A stretch of 64,000 nucleotides of DNA from NCBI RefSeq assembly GCF_030816965.1, contig NZ_JAUSYQ010000002.1, positions 8,484,001 through 8,548,000 of the forward strand, in the 5' to 3' direction. Every line of letters begins with the position of its first letter. The stretch's first letter is position 1. The notes under the pieces were generated by a model, which was not told the DNA's origin, did no database searches, and saw nothing but the letters and a program-made list of their open reading frames with translations. Positions 35,586 to 43,982 of this stretch are shown here, piece after piece. The stretch comes from Streptomyces canus. Its GTDB lineage: Bacteria; Actinomycetota; Actinomycetes; Streptomycetales; Streptomycetaceae. The translations under genes and the position numbers were made by a program.

Positions 35586-36301
35586 ACCTCAATCTTGCTC
35601 CCCCCGCCAGGTCCCCGCACCCGGGCCGCCACCCCTGGGCCAGCGCCGGCGTCCCCTGTCCGCAGGACCTCGGCATGTGGCCGGCCGTCGCTGACGTAGC
35701 AAGGTGCAGTACCGCCCGCTGAGAGATAGATCGCGCACCGCTCCTCGGCCAACACTCGGAGGACATACACCCGGCACTTCAGGGTCTGGAACCGCTCACC
35801 GGCTCACTCGGCTTCAACCGATCTCCACCACCGCCTTGGGCAAGTCCCGAACCCTCAGCACACCCTCGTCCGGTAGCCGTCCCCAGCGCTCCGGATCGGG
35901 CACCCACACCACGGCCCCTCGTCCACGTACAGCCCTTCGTGACGCTTGAACTCTTCCAATCATTAGGGAAGACACGAACTCGGCACGCTCATTGCGCAGC
36001 GGGACGGCCTTGCCCCATCGCTGTTGCCGACCGGGCGTCGCGCCGACAGCGGCCTCCCTGGCGGACTCCGTGTCCACCTCGACGGCCGCTTCACCCAGAA
36101 GTACCTGGCCACCCGCCTTCGCGGAGCCCGGGAGTTCCTCCGGCGCCAAGACCCCGACCGCTGATCGGACGGCGCGGGGCCAGCTCTGACCGCCCGCCTT
36201 GACCAGCAACGCGACCTGCTTGCCGCCACCACCGACGACAACCCCCAAGCCCTCGCCCTGATTACCGACTCGGAACCAACCACCACACGGGCACGCGGTG
36301 C
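35586..36301. other. Intergenic stretch with decayed coding remnants
   Basis: About 716 bases with no supported gene. On the plus strand a short protein-like run (LPGGLRVHLDGRFTQKYLAT, then RLRGAREFLRRQDPDR) ends in a stop near 36160, and a further run overlaps the end of the next gene. Neither can be assigned to a family. Antisense frames here have no ribosome site. Confidence 0.35.
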
Positions 36302-37054
36302 CTACGCGGGCGAGTGCTCCTCCTTGACCACGGCATACAGATGCTCGCCGTGCGCCCAGCGTTTGAGCTCCGGCCGGCCCACGAGGACGATTCCATGGCG
36401 CCGAGCGAAGTCCATCGCGGGCCGGGTGAACCCGTTCAGAGCGACGATGACAGCCACTCGCGCGCGATGCTCGGGCACCGCGGTGCCGTTGAACCTCTGC
36501 ACGGCTTCGGACCCGACCGCGTAGCTGTACTGCTTACACTGCAAAACGATCTTGTCGCCGTCGTCGTCCCAGGCCACGACGTCCGCCCCCAGGTCTCCAG
36601 AGCTACCGACCCGGCGGGCCCGTACGAACCCGTCCCGCGCGAGCAAGTCGGCACACGCCTGCTCGAAGCCGGCCGCGCTCATTGCAGCGAGCTGCTTCAT
36701 CCGGAAGGTCAGAACCTTGGGCACCGCGATGCCGGGCTCGCTGCCATTGCTCTCGCCCGGACTGTCATCACTGTCCTCGGACGCGTCGCCGTAGGCTACG
36801 TAGCCGCCCCGGTCGGAGAAGACCACGAAGCACAGCAGCACGAGCGTGCCCACGATGATCAGTGCGAACCACCAGGGATGCCCCATGAGCCATCCCCACA
36901 CGTCCTCGCTGAACCAGCCCCCGACGTCGTCGCGTACCCAGGGCCATGCGTCCTGCGTCAGCCACCTCCAGGCGACCTTGGCGATGGCCACGCCGAGGAT
37001 CAACCAGAGGATGACCTTCAGCACCGGGTCCAGTGACCCGTCCTCGTCGAACAC
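36302..37054 (-). CDS. Membrane-anchored Mrr-like restriction endonuclease, first
   Basis: A 250-residue protein with two N-terminal membrane helices (VILWLILGVAIAKVAW and WFALIIVGTLVLLCFVVF), an acidic linker, then a C-terminal Mrr-type nuclease domain (about residues 120-240). This reads FEQACADLLARDGF, GDLGADVVAWDD and IVLQCKQYSYAVG, matching the (D)-(D)-QxK active-site order of the PD-(D/E)xK fold. The end (GIVLVGRPELKRWA) is typical. It is near a second, similar gene. Membrane tethering suggests a barrier against incoming DNA; that is inference. Confidence 0.75.
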   Translation of the reverse strand: MFDEDGSLDPVLKVILWLILGVAIAKVAWRWLTQDAWPWVRDDVGGWFSEDVWGWLMGHPWWFALIIVGTLVLLCFVVFSDRGGYVAYGDASEDSDDSPGESNGSEPGIAVPKVLTFRMKQLAAMSAAGFEQACADLLARDGFVRARRVGSSGDLGADVVAWDDDGDKIVLQCKQYSYAVGSEAVQRFNGTAVPEHRARVAVIVALNGFTRPAMDFARRHGIVLVGRPELKRWAHGEHLYAVVKEEHSPA

Positions 37055-37090
37055 CGTTCCCCCCTTTTCCTGCCCTCTCGGTGGCCCGCT

Positions 37091-37774
37091 CTACGCGGCT
37101 CGTCGAACTGCAGTCCTGCGTGCCCTGCGGGCGGGCAGTCGCAGCAGGGTGTGCAGCGGGACTCCCTCATCAGCCCACTGCCGCAGCCTTTGGCGATCGA
37201 CCCAGTGGACCTGGTGCCGCTCGCCCCACGCCTTGGCATCCCGGGTGAAGCCGCCGTTGGTGACCACGACCGCGACATCGGCTTTGTGCACGGGCCCGGC
37301 GGTCCCCTTGACCTGGTACATCACCTTCGAGTCGACCTTCCCGCCCACGGTGGTGTGCTTGGCCTGCAGCACGATCCGCCCGCGCTGGGCATGCTGGCCG
37401 ATAACGTCGGCCGCCTGATCGCCAGCCTGCCCGACCCGCTGCGCCGACCAGCCGTCCCGGATGAGGAGATCCCGCAGCGCTAACTCGAACGCCACATCAC
37501 CGAGCGCGTCGATCCGGTCGAGCGGGAGCCGCAGGACCGCGACGAGCGCGGCCTGTGCCCGACGCAGCCGAACCCGCCGCACCTGCCACCAGGCGACAGC
37601 CAGCAGGACCGCCACCGCCACAGCGACCGCGAACGGCCACCCGCGCACGATCGCGCGCCACAGCGCCATGGCTGCCTGCACCAGCATGGTGACCACGGCC
37701 AGGGCAACGATGGCCGCCGCCATCCGTTCGCGGCGACCGCGAGGCGCGCGCAGCCGCATCCGGATGCCGCCCAT
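37091..37774 (-). CDS. Membrane-anchored Mrr-like restriction endonuclease, second
   Basis: About 227 residues from ATG 37774. Two hydrophobic helices (MAAAIVALAVVTMLVQAAMA, then FAVAVAVAVLLAVAWW) precede an Mrr-like domain: FELALRDLLIRDGW, GDQAADVIGQHA, RIVLQAKHTTVGGKV and NGGFTRDAKAWGERH. The catalytic triad D...QxK is present (QAK). Its start overlaps the stop of the small membrane-protein gene as TGATG, so translation is coupled. The earlier in-frame ATG at 38011 would overlap that gene in another frame and is not used. Confidence 0.75.
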   Translation of the reverse strand: MGGIRMRLRAPRGRRERMAAAIVALAVVTMLVQAAMALWRAIVRGWPFAVAVAVAVLLAVAWWQVRRVRLRRAQAALVAVLRLPLDRIDALGDVAFELALRDLLIRDGWSAQRVGQAGDQAADVIGQHAQRGRIVLQAKHTTVGGKVDSKVMYQVKGTAGPVHKADVAVVVTNGGFTRDAKAWGERHQVHWVDRQRLRQWADEGVPLHTLLRLPARRARRTAVRRAA

Positions 37775-37983
37775 CAGCGGCTCGGCGATGCGGACACCGA
37801 CGGAGTGGAGGCCGGCTTGTTCGTCTCGGCCCCGCTGTCGCTGCTGCCGAACCCGATGACCTGTCCCCACAGCCAGACGAAGGCGACGATTCCCGCGATG
37901 GTCCATCCTCCCAGCTTCTTTCCACGTGGCCGAGGATTCCTGCGGATGTGGCGACGTACTTCGTGAAATCCCTCCGGCGGCAT
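37774..37983 (-). CDS. Small basic membrane protein coupled to the Mrr gene
   Basis: A 69-residue protein from ATG 37983, with GGAGGGGGAAAGGG upstream. A basic stretch (HEVRRHIRRNPRPRGKKLGG) leads to one membrane helix (WTIAGIVAFVWLWGQVIGF) and a Ser/Thr-rich outer tail. It probably partners the following membrane nuclease, since the genes overlap by two bases. No characterised family is known to me. Confidence 0.6.
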   Translation of the reverse strand: MPPEGFHEVRRHIRRNPRPRGKKLGGWTIAGIVAFVWLWGQVIGFGSSDSGAETNKPASTPSVSASPSR

Positions 37984-38469
37984 GCCCTTTCCCCCTCCTG
38001 CGACCTGGCAACTTGGTGATGCTGCCCCTGTGGATATGGGTGTATCAGCGGGCACTGACAAAAACTGATGGATCATCACGATGGTCAGCCAGCATCGATC
38101 AAAAACCAGCCAGGGCCCATCGAGCCGTCCTCGTCGACCGATGAGGTGAGCGAGCGCCTCTCCTTTGACCTGGCGGTCCTCTCCGTCGTACGGTCGGCGT
38201 CCGCTGACATGCCCCCCACCGCATCTCGCCGATCCGCCGCTGGTTGCCGACAGTTCACCTGCGTCGACGATGTGAAACGACCTTGCAATTCAGCGCGGAG
38301 TTGGCGCGAAAGCGGAGATATTGAAGAGCTCCAATGGCTATATTTGGCCACCGCTTTCAGCCCATGGGGGACGCTCTCGCGGCCGCCGGCGACGTACAGC
38401 GGCGCCGAAGGTGGCCAGTAGCGACAGCGGAGCCCGCGCAGCCAGCTCCTACCCCGGCGGCATAAGGCG
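37984..38469. other. Intergenic stretch without a supported gene
   Basis: About 490 bases between the small membrane gene and the GFA gene. It has slightly lower GC and no frame with a ribosome site or family match. It should hold the leftward promoter for the Mrr operon. Confidence 0.4.
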
Positions 38470-38988
38470 TCACGGTGAGGCGGGCCGCGGAGCATGAGGA
38501 TCGTCAGCGAGGGCGATGGTCATCCACGGAACAGCCTCCTGCCGATAGGAGTGGCCGACGGGGTGGATGCTGCTGAGGTCGTCGAGGCTGAAGCCGGTGA
38601 CCATGATCATGTCTGAGCCGTCGGCGACAGAGACAACGTGTGTTCCGCAGCGCGGGCAGAAGCCGCGGTGAAGGGTGGGCCAGGTCGCGTACCACGTCGG
38701 CTCACCACCGGGACCGGTCCACGTCAGCCCGTCCTTGCCGAAGCCGACCCACAGGACCGCAGGGCCGCCGGAGATACGAGTCTCATGTGGGCACGAGCAC
38801 AAATGGGGATCGTCCGGGCTCCCGGTGACCTCGTAGGCGATGTGGCCGCACTGGCAGTGCCCCGTGCGGCGCCCCGGTTCCAAGCGCGTGGCAGCAGTGC
38901 CCGGTGCGAGCGCGGATGGGCTGGGAGTAGCAACCGGGAGCGGAGCGGGAGCATCGGGCGTGGACGGTGTGCGGGGCAAGGGGGTCAT
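38470..38988 (-). CDS. GFA/CENP-V-like zinc-binding protein
   Basis: A 172-residue protein. After a Pro/Ala-rich leader of about 35 residues comes the GFA fold (glutathione-dependent formaldehyde-activating type) with Zn ligands in GHCQCGHIAYEV, LCSCPHE and GFCPRCGTH. Many actinobacterial members are not true Gfa enzymes, so no substrate is assigned. It is the last gene of the NUDIX-rich co-directional set and ends before a gap. Confidence 0.8.
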   Translation of the reverse strand: MTPLPRTPSTPDAPAPLPVATPSPSALAPGTAATRLEPGRRTGHCQCGHIAYEVTGSPDDPHLCSCPHETRISGGPAVLWVGFGKDGLTWTGPGGEPTWYATWPTLHRGFCPRCGTHVVSVADGSDMIMVTGFSLDDLSSIHPVGHSYRQEAVPWMTIALADDPHAPRPASP

Positions 38989-39021
38989 GGGTTCCTCGGG
39001 ACGGTGGTGGGGAGCGGGCAG

Positions 39022-40116
39022 CTACCAGGCAGTGGGGCCGGTGAGTTGGGTGACGGATTGGCGGGCGGCCCGGGGGAAGCCGAGGTGCCGGCGAGCCTGG
39101 TGGACGGCGGCGAGTTGGTCGACGGCAGCTGGGCCCCAGTCGAAGAGGTCCGTGGCCTGTTCGGGTGTGAGCAGGATGCGGGTGTAGGTGTGGCCGGTGG
39201 CTGGATCGGGCTGCGCGAGGCTGACGTTGGTGAGTGCTGCGGCATAGCGCAGGTATCCGCGCCGCACAGTGGGATCGGTGACGTGTCCCAGAAGCAGCGG
39301 GTCCCCGAAGCAGGCGGCTGCCTCTTCTTCGGCTTCGCGACACAATGTGGATACGGGATCGCCCTGGTCCTGTTCCTCGGGTGTGCCGCCGGGCAGGATG
39401 GCGACTCCGGTGTCGGGTTCGAGGAGGACGAGGACGCGCCCGTCTGGCGCGAACAGCCACGCCCATACCTGGGCGATGGTGAGGTCGTGCGGGGCCGGGC
39501 CGTGTTGCCACGGGTAGCGGTAGGTGGGGCGGGCGGTCTGCAGAACGCCGAGGCGGTCGAGGACAGTGGGGGCCAGCGGGAGGCCGTTTTCCAGGAGTAC
39601 CGTGCCAGCCGCGTTGATCCGGCCTCGCAGCGCGGACAGGGCGCGGCGGGCATCGGGCGGGGAGAGCAGGTCGGGTAGCTGTGCGGGCTCGACGAATTCG
39701 ATCGCGGTGATCTCTCTCGGCGGCAGACGGATTTCGCCGATCTGGTCTTCGTCCCAAGTTCCGCCGTCGAAAACGTGCAGAATCTCGCCGGGAAACCGCA
39801 TGGCGGTGGGCGCGCTGATGCTGTCGGGGGAGACCCAGTCGACAGCCAGGCATCGGTCGACGGTGGTGGTGACCCCGAGTTCCTCCGCCAGTTCACGGGT
39901 TGCTGCTTGGGCGGGGGACTCGCTCTTGTCGACGGCGCCGCCCGGCAGGAGACATGTGTCGAGATAGTCGACGTGTTGGACCAGGACCTTCCCGAGCTGG
40001 TTGGTGATCAGCACGGACGTCCCGGCCCACAACGCGGCCGAGGCCCGCTGAGCGCCGTATGCCTCGTCGCTCATTCGGGTGCCGAGCGGCTCGCCGGGAA
40101 CGGATGTGGTCGTCAT
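39022..40116 (-). CDS. Tandem NUDIX-domain hydrolase
   Basis: A 364-residue protein from ATG 40116; the upstream extension to 40452 is not used. The first NUDIX domain has the box GGAVDKSESPAQAATRELAE followed by ELGV, a canonical GX5EX7REUXEEXGU. The second (about residues 190-340) has GGTPEEQDQGDPVSTLCREA followed by EEEAA, a variant that lacks the last Gly. It may cleave a nucleoside-diphosphate-linked substrate, with the second domain for binding. It lies 58 bases from the PIG-L gene. Confidence 0.8.
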   Translation of the reverse strand: MTTTSVPGEPLGTRMSDEAYGAQRASAALWAGTSVLITNQLGKVLVQHVDYLDTCLLPGGAVDKSESPAQAATRELAEELGVTTTVDRCLAVDWVSPDSISAPTAMRFPGEILHVFDGGTWDEDQIGEIRLPPREITAIEFVEPAQLPDLLSPPDARRALSALRGRINAAGTVLLENGLPLAPTVLDRLGVLQTARPTYRYPWQHGPAPHDLTIAQVWAWLFAPDGRVLVLLEPDTGVAILPGGTPEEQDQGDPVSTLCREAEEEAAACFGDPLLLGHVTDPTVRRGYLRYAAALTNVSLAQPDPATGHTYTRILLTPEQATDLFDWGPAAVDQLAAVHQARRHLGFPRAARQSVTQLTGPTAW

Positions 40117-40174
40117 GGCTCTCCGATCGAGAATGGGCCAGGCGGGCCCGGAAGTAGGGAGTTGTTGGCCGCTT

Positions 40175-40984
40175 TCAGGCGGAAAGCCGATGCGAGCCAT
40201 CGGGGGCGGGCCCCGTCGTGAGCCGAGTGAAGTACTCGGTCGCGATGATGTTGCGCCGGGTCTCCTCAGGCAGGCGGGCGAGGATCCCGGGCAGTGGCCG
40301 TTCGCGGGCGACCTCCCCTCGGTGGGCGAGGATGGCGGCCCATTTCTGCTCCAGCCAGGGAGTGACGTCGACGGTGGTGGTGGCGTACGGGTCCGGGACC
40401 GCGAGCACGGTTTTGCCGACGGCCTCCAGGAGTGACCCGAGATCGCCGACACCGGACTCGGGGTGCGTGGCGCAGTACACGGCGCGCGGTTGCCAGGGCT
40501 CCCCCGCTTCGGGGTGAAGGTGCGCGAGCCCCGCGTCCTGAACGGCGAGGAGAGTGGCCTGGTGGGTGCGGCGGTGGTCCGGGTGACCGGTCAGCTGGCC
40601 AAGGGCGTCGTGCGTGACCATGATGTCGGGGCGGAACGAGCGGATCTGGTGGACCAGGGCGGCGATCACCTCGTCCAGCGGTGCGTCGACGAGCCGGGGA
40701 CGACCGGGGGCCGCCTGCGGGTTGCGGGCATCGCCGTATCCGAGCATGCGCGGTGCGCCCGCGCCGAGCGCCCGCAAGGCGTCGGCGAGTTCGGGAGCCC
40801 GCAGGCTGTCGGGCGCCCACGTCATGGTGACGACAGCGGTTCGCTCGTGCGCAGCGGCGTGCTGGGCGAGTACACCGCCGGCGAGGAGGCTTTCATCGTC
40901 GGGGTGGGCGAACACGCCGAGCAGGGACGGCAAGGCGGAGGACGCCACCTGCTTCGCGGAGATCAGCTCGTGGGAGTCAGGCAT
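40175..40984 (-). CDS. PIG-L family deacetylase
   Basis: A 269-residue LmbE/PIG-L enzyme with the zinc motif AHPDDESLL (near residue 26), then GHPDHRRTH and a C-terminal TPWLEQKWAAILAH. Such enzymes remove acetyl groups from GlcNAc conjugates (mycothiol, glycopeptide or aminoglycoside precursors). Its start overlaps the methyltransferase gene by eight bases, so it belongs to the same transcription unit. It could act on an amino sugar in a secondary product (inference). Confidence 0.85.
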   Translation of the reverse strand: MPDSHELISAKQVASSALPSLLGVFAHPDDESLLAGGVLAQHAAAHERTAVVTMTWAPDSLRAPELADALRALGAGAPRMLGYGDARNPQAAPGRPRLVDAPLDEVIAALVHQIRSFRPDIMVTHDALGQLTGHPDHRRTHQATLLAVQDAGLAHLHPEAGEPWQPRAVYCATHPESGVGDLGSLLEAVGKTVLAVPDPYATTTVDVTPWLEQKWAAILAHRGEVARERPLPGILARLPEETRRNIIATEYFTRLTTGPAPDGSHRLSA

Positions 40985-43289
40985 GCTGTCCGCCTGCAGC
41001 CGAGAGGCTCAGTGCGCCGGCGGGAGTTCGGCCGGGCCACTGGAAGACAAGCCGTGCGCTGGGCTTGTCGAGCACATCGCCAGGCGGCAGCTGGTCGTCG
41101 GGCGTTGTAGCCGGGTGGACGGTCATCGGCGGATAGCCGCTCTCGCGCACCTCGCGCTCCCAGACGCGGACGCACCCGGCGAAGCGCTCCGCCACCTCTT
41201 CCGCAGCTGGGCCGTAGGCGTGGATGAAGAACTCCGTGATTCGGTCGGCCGGTTCCGGAGCATCCTGGACCTGCCGGTAGGTCAGGTAGGCGAGTGACCC
41301 GTTCGCCAGGATCGCGGCCGCGTCCTGCTGCGCCACGAGCGTGGACCCCTTCGGCGCAGTCAGGCGGCAAAACCCCGGCAGCGTGGTCGCGGCATAGACC
41401 TGCAACGTCTCGAAGTTGAACATTCCCCGCACGACCAGGCCCGTGGAGCGCTCCTGCCGGGGCCCGCGCAGCGCCTCGTCGAGACCGGCGGTGTCGCCGG
41501 GCGTCCCGTCCTCCCACCGCACCGTGACCTTGCCGTCCGCCAGAGGGACGGCGGGGGCGGTACGGGCGGCCGCGCCGCGGTCGCGTACGAACCCGCAGTA
41601 CGTCCAGTGCTCGCAGTGCAGCACGTCGCCGAGCCGGACCAGGGTGAGGGAACGGGTGTAGCCGCCCATCTCCAGCGGCACGACCAGCCGGGCCCCCTTG
41701 GCGAGCTGCTCCCGCCATGCCGGTGCGACATCGGACGCGTTGTGCGTGATCACGATCCCGTCGAAACCGCCGGCCGGGACGTGGCCGGGCGCGCCAAGCC
41801 GGCCGTCGCCGAGGACGGCGGTGACCCGACCGCTGCCGGCCTCCGCGCACAGCCGCTGCGTCCGGTGCACCACGTACGGGTCGACGTCCACGGTCACCAC
41901 CCGGCCGCGCTCTCCCAGGACGTGCGCCAGGAGCTCCGCGTTGTATCCGCCGGAGCCGACCTCCAGCACGGTCATCCCCGGCTCCAGCCGGAGTTGCTCG
42001 ATCATGTCAGCCTGCAGCCAGGCCGCGGAGACGGAGCTGAGCGCCCTCTGGGGTGACTCCCGGACCGTCACCACGGCGAGGTCGTCGTGGTAGGCCGTCT
42101 CCAGGCGGGTCTCGGGGACGAACCGGTGCCGGGGCACCTCGCGCAACGCGGCCTGGACCCGCGGCGAGGGTGCCCAGCCCTTGCTGATCACAATGTCCGC
42201 CATCCGCTCGCGCAGCCGAACCGCCTCGGCCGGCTCTCCGGGCACCGGCAGGGCGGCGGGGGAGCGCGCGTAGGAGTGGACCGGCGGGAGCCCCGGCAGC
42301 AACCCGGGCCACACCGCGGTCAGGGCGGCGGCGCTGGGCGCGAAGATCTTCCCGAGGGTCGCCAAGGAGTTCAGGTCGTGGAACTCCCAGCGTACGAAGC
42401 GGTGTGGCTCAGGCAGAGCGAGTTCACCGTCCCAGCGGGAGATGCGGACCACGGCAGTGACGCGGCGCACGTCCAGGCGGTCGTCGTGCAGCACGGTAAT
42501 GACATGAGCGTCCTCCGCGCGCGCCGTCAGCCCGGTCTCCTCGTTCAGCTCCCGCACAGCGGCAGTTGGTGCGGCCTCGTCCGTCTCGATGCGGCCGCCG
42601 GGTAGCTCCCACATGCCTCGGGTGGAGCGGCCCAGCAGGACCCGGCCGAACGTGTCGGTGACCACCACTGCGGCACCGAAGACGGCCTGCGGCTCGGGCC
42701 GCAGCTTCTCCTCCGCGCTGAATCCGGCCGGGCCGCGCAGGACCAGCACCGCCAGGCCCTCCGCGTCGAACTGCTCGACGTCCTCGAACCCGTCGGTGAG
42801 CGCGGCGATTTCGTTCTCGTCCAAGGCGATGTGGCGCCGCTCTTCCGGCGTGTTCTCCACGATCGGCGTGATGATGACCAGCACCCCACCCTCGCGCAGC
42901 CGGGCGGCCAGACGGCGAAGGACACGGGCGCGATCGCGGATGAACGCGATGCACAGCCGCAGGACGATCAGGTCGTAGCCGTCCTCGGCGAGAGCGGCCA
43001 GGTCGTCGCGCTCGACATCCAGGCTCAGCCAGCGCACCCCCTCCACCCCGGCGTGCTCCGCACGAGCCCGCTCGAGCGCGCCCTCGGCGAAGTCCGCGCC
43101 GTCGACGGTGTAGCCGAGCGAGGCGAGGTAGACGGACATCTCGCCGGTCCCACAGCCGATGTCGAGCGCGCGCCCCCCCTCGGGTGCCGGGGCGTGCTCG
43201 ACCAGCAGGCTCTTCTCCTCGTCCCCGAGCCGCCGGAAACCTCGCCCGCCGTTGTAGTGCTCGGACCAGTCAGTCCGGGTGTATCCCAC
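40977..43289 (-). CDS. Methyltransferase-NUDIX-FxLD-type O-methyltransferase fusion
   Basis: A 770-residue three-part protein from GTG 43289, with AGGAG six bases before it; the longer frame is not used. Residues 1-190 are a class I SAM methyltransferase (ALDIGCGTGEMSVYLASLGY). Residues about 205-340 are a NUDIX domain (GGRIETDEAAPTAAVRELNE then ETGL). Residues 380-770 resemble the protein-L-isoaspartate O-methyltransferase-like enzyme of FxLD lanthipeptide systems (VLEVGSGGYNAELLAHVLGE, FNFETLQVYAATTLPGF, ARLVFQWPG). No FxLD precursor peptide or lanthionine synthetase is in the window. The fusion is unusual. Confidence 0.8.
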   Translation of the reverse strand: MGYTRTDWSEHYNGGRGFRRLGDEEKSLLVEHAPAPEGGRALDIGCGTGEMSVYLASLGYTVDGADFAEGALERARAEHAGVEGVRWLSLDVERDDLAALAEDGYDLIVLRLCIAFIRDRARVLRRLAARLREGGVLVIITPIVENTPEERRHIALDENEIAALTDGFEDVEQFDAEGLAVLVLRGPAGFSAEEKLRPEPQAVFGAAVVVTDTFGRVLLGRSTRGMWELPGGRIETDEAAPTAAVRELNEETGLTARAEDAHVITVLHDDRLDVRRVTAVVRISRWDGELALPEPHRFVRWEFHDLNSLATLGKIFAPSAAALTAVWPGLLPGLPPVHSYARSPAALPVPGEPAEAVRLRERMADIVISKGWAPSPRVQAALREVPRHRFVPETRLETAYHDDLAVVTVRESPQRALSSVSAAWLQADMIEQLRLEPGMTVLEVGSGGYNAELLAHVLGERGRVVTVDVDPYVVHRTQRLCAEAGSGRVTAVLGDGRLGAPGHVPAGGFDGIVITHNASDVAPAWREQLAKGARLVVPLEMGGYTRSLTLVRLGDVLHCEHWTYCGFVRDRGAAARTAPAVPLADGKVTVRWEDGTPGDTAGLDEALRGPRQERSTGLVVRGMFNFETLQVYAATTLPGFCRLTAPKGSTLVAQQDAAAILANGSLAYLTYRQVQDAPEPADRITEFFIHAYGPAAEEVAERFAGCVRVWEREVRESGYPPMTVHPATTPDDQLPPGDVLDKPSARLVFQWPGRTPAGALSLSAAGGQHA

Positions 43290-43324
43290 AGGTCGCTCCT
43301 CGTTCGTGAAGGGGTGGTGCGCTG

Positions 43325-43982
43325 TCAGGGCAGTTCGACGGGGCCGTAGAGGGCGACCGGCTGCTGGGTCTGCAGCGCCCAGTACCGGTCGCCGAACGAC
43401 CAGTGCCACCACTCGGTCCCGTAGTTGATCAAGCCTGCGGTGGACAGCGCGCCGCCCAGGGTGGCCCGGTTCGTGCGGGCCCGGTCGCTCAGGTTGGGGG
43501 CGTCGGTGTAGCAGGCGCCGTCGGACTCTTCGGGGGAGGCGTTGACGCGCGTGCCCATGTCCAGCTCGCGGCCCTGGTGGTCGATCAGCGTCACGTCGAC
43601 GGCCGCGCCGGCGGAGTGCGGAGCGATCTCCGGCGGTGACACGAAGCGGCTGGCGGCCTCCCGGAGCTCGGCGGCCTGCCAGTCAGGGTGGGCGCGGGCG
43701 AGCTCCTCGGAGTACTCCTCGAAGTACCGGCGCTGCAGGGACGGGGGCCGGTAGCCCTCGATGAACAGCAACTGCACGCCGACGGGGAGCAGCGCTTGCG
43801 CCTGCTGGAGCCGCGTGAGCACGCCCTGGCGGACGTGGGGCCCAGGCGCCCGCAGCGTCCTGTTTGCGGTCGTCGACCCTCAGGCCGTGCACGCGGGCGT
43901 CGAGGAGGACCTCGCCGCTCTCCTGGACAGGGATCGCGGCGACTCTCCGGTCGGACATCAAGACGATGCTGCTGGTGGTCAT
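43325..43982 (-). pseudogene. VanX-like D-Ala-D-Ala dipeptidase, frameshifted
   Basis: Two frames form one VanX/DdpX-type dipeptidase. The start at ATG 43982 gives IPVQESGEVLLDARVHGL; near 43837-43843 (plus strand GGGGCCC) one base too many breaks the frame, and removing one G would read AGAWAHVRQGVLTRLQQAQA and continue to 43325. The second part has FIEGYRPP, the zinc/active-site motif HSAGAAVDVTLID and EWWHWSF. If the shift is real, only an inactive N-terminal piece is made. Vancomycin-type resistance is not implied: such dipeptidases also occur in peptide metabolism and biosynthesis clusters. Confidence 0.75.

Noticed and set aside
35814..36248. A 144-residue minus-strand frame in the gap before the Mrr genes
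   Set aside because: Val/Gly/Arg-rich shadow composition, no ribosome site, and a different protein-like run lies on the other strand.
43325..43982. Vancomycin resistance locus
   Set aside because: Only a frameshifted VanX-like gene is present; no VanH, VanA-ligase or VanRS genes lie nearby.
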